Assembly: GCA_005792865.1 (NCBI GenBank) | Contig: SXQR01000125.1 | Location: forward strand, 1-7,437 | DNA from: Flavobacterium sp. | GTDB taxonomy: Bacteria; Bacteroidota; Bacteroidia; Flavobacteriales; Flavobacteriaceae | DNA: 7,437 nucleotides | Reading direction: 5' to 3' | In this document: positions 1 through 5,102 of the stretch, piece by piece | Layout: every line of letters starts with the position of its first letter | Numbering within the stretch: the stretch's first letter is position 1 | Notes under the pieces: generated by a model | What the model saw: only the letters and a program-made list of their open reading frames with translations | Database searches by the model: none | Told to the model about the DNA's origin: nothing | Program-made: the position numbers and the translations under genes

Positions 1-178
1 CGCTACTGCCCTTCCTGGATCGGTCATTGGTCTCGCCGATGCGCAGGAACGGGTCTTCCTTTCCCCTGATGCGCGTCGCCCAAAAGCGTTCGAGGTCCCG
101 TGAGAGCGTACCGGTCCCAATCTGCCCGATCTGGTACGCCTTGGAAAGGTGCTCTGCTTTTATGACGGTTCTGCTCAT
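1..178 (-). CDS. wzt: Polysaccharide ABC transporter ATP-binding protein, N-terminal part (Wzt/TagH type), cut by window edge
   Basis: The minus strand from position 178 reads MSRTVIKAEHLSKAYQIGQI and stays open to the left edge (59 codons plus one base). A start of this kind, followed by GTGTLSRDLERFW, RGKEDPF and LRIGE, is what I know from Bacteroidota Wzt-like ATPases, which energise export of lipid-linked polysaccharide across the inner membrane. Walker A, the signature motif and Walker B would lie beyond the edge, so the ATPase itself cannot be checked here. The start is firm: the ATG shares its A (178) with the TGA stop of wzm, an arrangement (TGATG) typical of translational coupling and of a 1:1 permease/ATPase pair. 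No separate promoter is expected. Whether it has the C-terminal glycan-binding domain of O-antigen Wzt proteins cannot be seen. Confidence 0.87.
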   Translation of the reverse strand, partial: MSRTVIKAEHLSKAYQIGQIGTGTLSRDLERFWATRIRGKEDPFLRIGETNDRSRKGSS

Positions 179-1065
179 CAGATGGTATCGACAAAATTCT
201 TTTCGGTCTTATTGAAAATGACCACGCCCAGCAAAAGCAGCAGGGAGGTCACGATGGCCGGATATCCCAGGCTCCACCAGGTCAGGATTCCGCGTCCCAG
301 GAACGCGTATCGGAAGGCCTCGATGATCCCGGTCATCGGGTTGAGCTCTATGATCCAGGCGTATTCGGCGAATTTGGCGCGCGCCTCGCTGAGCGGGTAG
401 ATGACCGTCGTGGCATACATCAGCAACTGGACGCCGAAGGTCACCAGGAATGTCAGGTCTTTATACTTGGTGGTCACGGCGGTAATGATCAATCCCATTC
501 CAAGGCCCAGCAACGCCATCAGCGCCACCAGCACGGGGAAAAGCGCGATTGCCCACGTGATCGAGAAATCGGCATCTACCGCGGCATAATAGGCCATCAT
601 CGCAAGCAGGAGCAACAGCTGGACGCCAAAACGCACCAGGTTGCTGACAACGATGGAAAGCGGCATGATGAGCCTCGGGAAATACACCTTCCCGAAAATA
701 TTCGCATTGTCCTTAAAAACGGTGCTCGTCTTGACCAGGCATTCCGAAAAATAATTCCACGCCGTAATCCCGGCCAGGTAAAAGAGCGGTTTGGGAAGGC
801 CGTCGGTGGAAATACCCGCCAGGTTCCCAAAGACAAACGTAAAAACGATCATCGTAAAGACCGGTTGGATAAAGAACCACAACGGGCCGAGGACCGTCTG
901 TTTGTAAAAACTCACGAAATCGCGCCTGACAAAAAGCACCAACAGGTCGCGGTAATGCCAGATATCGGCGAACCGAATATCAAAAAGCGAGGTGCGGCCC
1001 CGGATGACCAGGTCCCATTGTTCGGGTTCTTCGGGGAGCGTAATCTCTTTGTTAGCGTGCGCCAT
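178..1065 (-). CDS. wzm: ABC-2 type polysaccharide export permease (Wzm)
   Basis: A 295-residue inner-membrane permease that, with the ATPase beginning at 178, would flip a lipid-linked polysaccharide or O-antigen to the periplasm. A soluble N-terminal segment carries LFDIRFADIWHYRDLLVL (27-44) and RRDFVSFYKQTVLGPLWFF (47-65), which leads into the ABC-2 membrane domain. Hydrophobic segments lie at about 62-82, 90-110, 134-160, 170-197, 205-225 and 266-285, so six helices, as usual for the family. The segment GLPKPLFYLAGITAWNYFSE (89-108) and the tail FNKTEKNFVDTI are also family-like. The ATG at 1065 is the only sensible start: the conserved W17 and LFDI follow shortly and there is no other in-frame Met before residue 72. 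A TATATTTG box ends only seven bases before the ATG, so the mRNA probably has almost no leader. The gene is divergent from the PHP gene at 1159, with 93 bases between them. Length is normal for the family. Confidence 0.95.
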   Translation of the reverse strand: MAHANKEITLPEEPEQWDLVIRGRTSLFDIRFADIWHYRDLLVLFVRRDFVSFYKQTVLGPLWFFIQPVFTMIVFTFVFGNLAGISTDGLPKPLFYLAGITAWNYFSECLVKTSTVFKDNANIFGKVYFPRLIMPLSIVVSNLVRFGVQLLLLLAMMAYYAAVDADFSITWAIALFPVLVALMALLGLGMGLIITAVTTKYKDLTFLVTFGVQLLMYATTVIYPLSEARAKFAEYAWIIELNPMTGIIEAFRYAFLGRGILTWWSLGYPAIVTSLLLLLGVVIFNKTEKNFVDTI

Positions 1066-1080
1066 TGACCTGCAAATATA
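1066..1080 (-). promoter_or_regulatory. Predicted wzm promoter, -7 box TATATTTG, nearly leaderless
   Basis: On the minus strand 1080-1073 reads TATATTTG, an exact match to the Bacteroidota -7 consensus TAnnTTTG. Seven bases (CAGGTCA) separate it from the wzm ATG, so transcription would start within a few bases of the start codon. The -33 element is poor: a TTTT run at 1100-1097 lies about 16 bases upstream, and there is no proper TTTG at the usual 17-23 spacing. The box is convincing because it sits exactly at the start of a first-in-operon gene. The weak -33 element lowers confidence. Confidence 0.55.
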
Positions 1081-1109
1081 GCAAAATCGGCACGCGAAAA
1101 GTTAAATGC

Positions 1110-1123
1110 CCGCACGGTTGCGG
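1110..1123. repeat. Short perfect inverted repeat in the wzm/PHP divergent region
   Basis: CCGCA-CGGT-TGCGG forms a perfect 5-bp stem with a 4-base loop in the 93-base region between two divergent genes. It could be an operator or a small hairpin. On the plus strand it is not directly followed by a T run (a T5 run comes about ten bases later), so it is a poor terminator. The stem is short enough to occur by chance in G+C-rich DNA. Confidence 0.3.
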
Positions 1124-1158
1124 ATAATTGCTATTTTTACGCGACTAAAAGCGCGAAC

Positions 1159-1893
1159 TTGTTTTTCCTTTCAAAAAAGCCCTACCTAAAGGACCTGTTG
1201 CCTGACGATTATACCGATATCCATTCGCACCTGTTGCCGGGGATAGACGACGGCGCGCGGACACCTGAGGATACGATAAAATTGGTGGCGTCCTTGCGGG
1301 AAATCGGTTTTGGCCGGTTCATCACGACGCCCCATACGATGCGCAATGTGTGGGACAACTCCCGCGAATCCATCCTGGCCAGTGAGCGGGGGGCTTTAAA
1401 GTTTTTGGCCGATGCCGGGCACGACATGCCGCTCCGGGCCGCATCCGAATACTTGATGGACGGCAGTTTCACCGAAATGCTTAAAACAGAGAGATTACTA
1501 ACATTGAAAGATAATTTCGTCCTGGTCGAAATGTCTTACATCAACCCGCCCATACAGCTTTTCGAGATCATTTTTGACATCCAGGTGGCCGGTTACATTC
1601 CCATACTGGCGCATCCGGAGCGGTACGCTTTTTACCACAAGAATTTTTCGCAGTACGAGAAGCTCCGCAACGCCGGATGCCTTTTCCAGCTCAACCTGCT
1701 CTCGGCAATCGGCTATTACGGCGCCGAGGTGGCAGAGGTCGCCAAAAAACTGCTCAAACGCGGCATGATCGACTATACGGGATCGGATGTGCACCACAAA
1801 AACCACGTGGCCGGCTTCCACAGGCGGGTCGTCCTAAAAAAAACCGCACCGCTTGAGGAAGCGATGCGGCGAAATGATTTCTTCAGGTTTTAG
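1159..1893 (+). CDS. PHP-domain protein-tyrosine phosphatase (CpsB/YwqE type)
   Basis: A 244-residue metal-dependent phosphatase of the PHP family, expected to dephosphorylate the tyrosine-rich tail of the neighbouring Wzc-type kinase in the cytoplasm. The metal ligands expected of the family are all visible: DIHSH (H22, H24), GIDDG (D30), TTPH (H59), ASEY (E97), LAHPERY (H152) and TGSDVHH (D210, H212). So the enzyme looks intact, and its length is normal. The start is a TTG at 1159. The frame is open back to the stop at 1066-1068 but holds no ATG, GTG or other TTG in that stretch, and starting later would remove the conserved KKPYLKDLLPDDY leader. It is the only plus-strand gene in the window, divergent from wzm and convergent with wzc, with which it overlaps by four bases. 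The only promoter-like sequence upstream is a weak TATTTTTA at 1132-1139 without a -33 partner. Its last 60 bases also hold, in antisense, the terminator of the wzc transcript. Confidence 0.93.
   Translation: MFFLSKKPYLKDLLPDDYTDIHSHLLPGIDDGARTPEDTIKLVASLREIGFGRFITTPHTMRNVWDNSRESILASERGALKFLADAGHDMPLRAASEYLMDGSFTEMLKTERLLTLKDNFVLVEMSYINPPIQLFEIIFDIQVAGYIPILAHPERYAFYHKNFSQYEKLRNAGCLFQLNLLSAIGYYGAEVAEVAKKLLKRGMIDYTGSDVHHKNHVAGFHRRVVLKKTAPLEEAMRRNDFFRF
1836..1869 (-). terminator. Rho-independent terminator of the wza-wzc transcript, inside the PHP gene
   Basis: Read on the minus strand, an 11-bp stem CCGCATCGCTT / AAGCGGTGCGG (one central U-G wobble, loop CCTC) is followed at once by eight T residues (1843-1836). 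The stem starts 20 bases after the wzc stop codon. On the plus strand the wobble becomes a C/A mismatch and no T run follows, so the signal works in the wzc direction only. It lies wholly within the coding sequence of the opposing PHP gene, where it encodes roughly the residues from LKKT to EEAMRR. Confidence 0.88.
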
Positions 1894-4280
1894 TCCTTCT
1901 GCCAGAACTTCCACCACGGTTTTTTCTCCTCTTCCTTGTCGGCGCCGTAACCATAGCCGTACCCATAGCCGTAGCCGTATCCATAGCCGTAGCCGTATGA
2001 CTTCTTCCAGATGGTATCGTTGAGGACGATGGCCATATTGGGCAGCTTGCGTTCCTTATAGAAGTTCTGCGCCAGCCTGATGAGGCGCTTGTCGAGGTAA
2101 TTCGCGCGCATGACATAGATGAAGGCGTCGGCGTTCTTGGCGATGAGCAGCGTATCGGTCACCACCGAGACCGGCGCGGTATCCACCACGATGTACTCGA
2201 ATTCACGCTTGAGCGAGGCGAAGAGCTCATCGACTTTCTGACTCATCAGCAATTCCACCGGATTTGGCGGGATCACGCCCGAAGGCAGGATGTAGAGGTT
2301 GTCGAAAGTCTCATGCTGCACGATGAACTCGTGGTAATCGTCGCCCTTCTTTGAAATGTAATTGGTGAGTCCCTTGGCCGGAAGCTTGAAATACTTGTCG
2401 ATCTTCGGGTTGCGGATGTCCAGGCCCACCAGGAGCACTTTCTTGTTGGAAAGTGCCATCGTGGTGGCGAGGTTGACCGCCACAAAGGTCTTGCCTTCCT
2501 TGGGAAGCGTGGAGGTGACAAAAATCGTCTTTGCCTGCTTCTCCGGCACATGGCCCAGCATGAACTCGAGGTTGGTGCGCACGATGCGTATCGCTTCGGC
2601 CGAACTCGAGCGGCTGTTGGTGTTGATGATTTCGTCCTTGGATTCGGAACTCGGGATATCGCCCAGGAACGGAATGGCCAGTTTGCCCTCGATGTCCCCG
2701 CGCGTCTTGATTTTTGTGTCCAATAGGTTCAGCAGGTAAATCACGCCGAGGGGAATCAGCAGCCCCAACACGAAAGCGCCCAGGTAGATGATGCGGCTTT
2801 GTGGTGATACCGGCCTTTCGGCGGCCATCGCGGCGTCGATCACCTTGGCGTTGGGCGCCGTGACCGCAAGGGAGATCGCAATTTCCTCGCGCTTCTGCAA
2901 AAGGTATAGGTACAGCGATTCCTTGATGTTTTTCTGGCGCTCGATGCTCCTGAACTCGCGCTCGACGCGCGGCACCTGCGAGATTTTGCCGCTCACCATG
3001 TCCACCTGTTTCTGCAGGTCCGAACGGCGGATCTTGAGCGATGCGCTGAGCCTCGCGAGACTTTCCTTGATGTTTTCGCGGAGTTCGGAGATCTGTTTGT
3101 TGTAATTGATCAGGACCTCGTTGCGTTCGGTGGCGCCCTTGGCGATCCTGTCGCGATTGATGACGGCCAGGTTGTGTTCGCTGATGAGCGAAGCCGCCGT
3201 GTTGTCGGCGGGAATGATATTGCTCGGGATCAGGCCCGTGTCGTTCTTGGCCATGAAGGCAGCCATGTCGGCCACTACGCGGATCTGCGTCTCGGTCTCG
3301 ATGAGTGCTTTTTCGAAATCCACCGAATTTTGCAGGTACACGCCCGCATCCGATGTGATGTCGGTCAGTCGGTTCGCTTTCTTGAAACCTTCGGCATCCT
3401 TCTCTACATCGCCCAGCTCGCGCGCGATGATCTCAAGCCTTCCGGCCACAAACCGCTCCGTGTTTCTCGATACGAGATTCTTGTCGTCTACGGCGTCCTT
3501 GTTGTAAATCTCGATGACCTTGTTGAGCATGTCCTCGGCCTTTTCCTTTACGGGATCGGTGAGCGAAAGTTCTACAACGCTGGTGTTCTTCCCGGTTTGC
3601 GTGATCGCGATGCGGCTGCGGTAAGACTGGGCCACCAGGTCGAGTTTATTGATTTGCACCATGAGCGCATACTCCTGGTCGGCGGGCTGCTTGACCCGGC
3701 GCTTGGTCACGATGAATTTGCAGTCGCCGTTGTTGACGATATTGCCATAGGTGAACTCGCCGAGCGCCTTTCCGTCGGCGGTCGTGACCTCATAGGTATT
3801 CGCCGTTTTGGACCGAATGGTGAATTTTTGGTCTTTTTTGTAAAAGTCCGGTGATTGGTCAAAGAACGCGACGTCGACCGGCTTGTCGTTATAGACCTCG
3901 ATTGTCTTGACGCGGCCCTCGATGAAATAGCGCACGTTGAAATTCATGGCCACGATGGCCTTCTCGATAATGGTGCGCGACTTGATGATCTCAATCTCGT
4001 TCTCGACGTTGTTCTTGATGCCGGTCATCAGGCCGAGGTCGGAAAAAGCGGTCATCTCGCTCTGCAGGCCGCCCTTGCGCTCATCGCGTACCAGTATCGT
4101 GGCCGATGCCTGATATTGCGGCACTGCGTAACGCAGGTAAAGGTAGGCGCCGGCGAGGCAGAGCAAAACGCCCAGCACGAACCATTTCCAATGTACGATG
4201 TACCGGTCAAATTGCTCGCGGAGCGTCAGTGTGTCGTCCTGCTGGTGTGCAGTATCTTTCAACGATGGGTGTTCTTGCAT
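1890..4280 (-). CDS. wzc: Wzc-type polysaccharide co-polymerase with bacterial tyrosine-kinase domain
   Basis: A 796-residue inner-membrane protein that would control chain length and gate export with Wza, using cycles of tyrosine autophosphorylation. It has a first membrane helix at about 31-50, a long periplasmic Wzz-like and coiled-coil region to about 495 (including PRVEREFRSIERQK near 437-450), a second helix at about 497-519, then the cytoplasmic BY-kinase. Visible kinase motifs are EAIRIVRTN (562-570, the ExxRxxR oligomerisation motif), Walker A STLPKEGKT (590-598), A' LLVGLDIRNP (616-625), GVIPPNPVELL (668-678) and Walker B IVVD700. The tail has nine consecutive Tyr-Gly pairs (762-779), then an acidic/basic stretch and WWKFW. 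In A' the first Asp of the usual DxD is Gly, which I believe is common in Bacteroidota. The ATG follows the wza stop after one base (TAAGATG), so the two are translationally coupled. The stop overlaps that of the opposing PHP gene. Length is normal for a one-chain kinase/co-polymerase. Confidence 0.96.
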   Translation of the reverse strand: MQEHPSLKDTAHQQDDTLTLREQFDRYIVHWKWFVLGVLLCLAGAYLYLRYAVPQYQASATILVRDERKGGLQSEMTAFSDLGLMTGIKNNVENEIEIIKSRTIIEKAIVAMNFNVRYFIEGRVKTIEVYNDKPVDVAFFDQSPDFYKKDQKFTIRSKTANTYEVTTADGKALGEFTYGNIVNNGDCKFIVTKRRVKQPADQEYALMVQINKLDLVAQSYRSRIAITQTGKNTSVVELSLTDPVKEKAEDMLNKVIEIYNKDAVDDKNLVSRNTERFVAGRLEIIARELGDVEKDAEGFKKANRLTDITSDAGVYLQNSVDFEKALIETETQIRVVADMAAFMAKNDTGLIPSNIIPADNTAASLISEHNLAVINRDRIAKGATERNEVLINYNKQISELRENIKESLARLSASLKIRRSDLQKQVDMVSGKISQVPRVEREFRSIERQKNIKESLYLYLLQKREEIAISLAVTAPNAKVIDAAMAAERPVSPQSRIIYLGAFVLGLLIPLGVIYLLNLLDTKIKTRGDIEGKLAIPFLGDIPSSESKDEIINTNSRSSSAEAIRIVRTNLEFMLGHVPEKQAKTIFVTSTLPKEGKTFVAVNLATTMALSNKKVLLVGLDIRNPKIDKYFKLPAKGLTNYISKKGDDYHEFIVQHETFDNLYILPSGVIPPNPVELLMSQKVDELFASLKREFEYIVVDTAPVSVVTDTLLIAKNADAFIYVMRANYLDKRLIRLAQNFYKERKLPNMAIVLNDTIWKKSYGYGYGYGYGYGYGYGYGADKEEEKKPWWKFWQKD
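1944..1997 (-). repeat. 18-bp tandem repeat encoding (Tyr-Gly)x9 in the Wzc tail
   Basis: Two 18-bp units, TACGGCTACGGCTATGGA (1997-1980) and the same ending in GGG (1979-1962), differ at one base. A third, shuffled unit (1961-1944) completes nine Tyr-Gly codon pairs. Each six or 18 bases gained or lost would keep frame and change the number of phosphorylatable tyrosines. The near-identity at third codon positions points to recent duplication at the DNA level instead of selection on protein alone. Confidence 0.9.
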
Positions 4281-4281
4281 C

Positions 4282-5046
4282 TTATCGGACTATTAGTATT
4301 GCCAGCGTGGCAACAAGCGAAAGCACCGAAATTACCGCCGTCACGTTGGGCCCGAATGCCGATGCGTTCACACGCGTCTTGTTGGGTTCCACGACGATCT
4401 GGTCATTTTGGGTCAGGTAGTAGAATGGGGAATTCATGAAGTCGGCCTTGGTGATGTCGACCCGTGTGAAGGTCTTCTTTCCGTCGGCCTCGCGGATCAC
4501 GAGGATGTTGTCCCGCTTGCCATAAATGGTAAGGTCGCGCGCCATGCTCAGGGCTTCAAGCAATGTGATGCGTTCGCTGGCAAGTGTAAAGGTTCCCGGA
4601 TTGTTGACCTCTCCCAATACCGATACCTTATAGTTGAGTATGCGCAGGTTCACCGACGGGTTCTTGATATATACCGATACCGCCGCCGAGATCTTGTCGA
4701 TCGCCTCCGCCCGGGTCAGCCCGCCGAGCTTGATACGCCCGATGACCGGAAATTCGATGTTCCCGCCCGTGTCGATCAGGTAGGTCTTGATCCCATTTTG
4801 GTTGTTGTTGATCTCGTAATTGCCCTGGATCGCCGGCATGTTGAAGGGAACGGTCACCTCGGGCGTCTCGGCCGAAATGATGATGCTCAAAAGGTCGTCC
4901 GGTTTTAGCGTGGGCTCGAAGGCATTGGCCTGGCCGACGGCAGCCGTCTCGATATCCTGGAGGTAAGCGACTTTTTTTCGCGATGCGCAGGAACACAGCA
5001 GCAGCAATGCCAACGCAACGAGGGAAATTCCCGTTTGTAATCTCAT
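4282..5046 (-). CDS. wza: Wza-type polysaccharide export lipoprotein
   Basis: An outer-membrane lipoprotein that forms the export channel partner of Wzc. I place the start at the ATG at 5046, giving 254 residues. The frame opens further to an ATG at 5106, but that would put 20 polar residues (including KTKK) before the signal peptide and would start upstream of the promoter at 5066-5094. From 5046 the protein begins MRLQTGISLVALALLLLCSC, a lipoprotein signal with lipidated Cys20, then ASRKKVAYLQD as in related proteins. The Poly_export domain runs from about KPDDLLSI to YIKNPSVNLRIL; a SLBB-like region begins at VSVLGEVNNPGTF. A hydrophobic C-terminal helix (TAVISVLSLVATLAILIV) would anchor or cross the outer membrane. 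It is shorter than E. coli Wza (about 380 residues), as I expect for Bacteroidota forms. It follows the dehydratase gene with 56 bases between and precedes wzc with a one-base gap, so wza and wzc form one operon with their own promoter. Confidence 0.93.
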   Translation of the reverse strand: MRLQTGISLVALALLLLCSCASRKKVAYLQDIETAAVGQANAFEPTLKPDDLLSIIISAETPEVTVPFNMPAIQGNYEINNNQNGIKTYLIDTGGNIEFPVIGRIKLGGLTRAEAIDKISAAVSVYIKNPSVNLRILNYKVSVLGEVNNPGTFTLASERITLLEALSMARDLTIYGKRDNILVIREADGKKTFTRVDITKADFMNSPFYYLTQNDQIVVEPNKTRVNASAFGPNVTAVISVLSLVATLAILIVR

Positions 5047-5065
5047 TTTTTTTGTTTTGACGCTA

Positions 5066-5094
5066 CAAAGATAGTATTTCGCGGCACATGGCAA
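5066..5094 (-). promoter_or_regulatory. Predicted wza-wzc promoter: TTG-N18-TATCTTTG
   Basis: On the minus strand TTG (5094-5092) is followed after 18 bases by TATCTTTG (5073-5066), an exact TAnnTTTG box. Both the box and the 17-23 base spacing fit the Bacteroidota housekeeping promoter. The box ends 19 bases before the chosen wza ATG at 5046, and the leader is A-rich (AAAACAAAAAAA), as is usual where Shine-Dalgarno pairing is not used. It allows wza-wzc to be expressed independently of the sugar genes upstream. Confidence 0.7.
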
Positions 5095-5102
5095 CGAGTG
5101 CT

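Noticed and set aside
1836..1854. A8 run followed by a hairpin in the PHP gene as a programmed -1 frameshift site
   Set aside because: The hairpin starts immediately after the A run, without the usual 5-9 base spacer, and a -1 shift would end after a few residues. The terminator reading on the other strand explains both elements better.
1894..1960. A terminator for the PHP transcript just after its stop codon
   Set aside because: There is a TTTTTT run at about 1921-1926, but no convincing G+C-rich stem directly before it.
3174..4439. Two abutting plus-strand open frames (226 and 194 codons, 3174-3854 and 3855-4439)
   Set aside because: Both are antisense to wzc and the end of wza, with no family motifs and compositions typical of mirrored codons. 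They abut because a stop is followed directly by an ATG, not because of gene structure.
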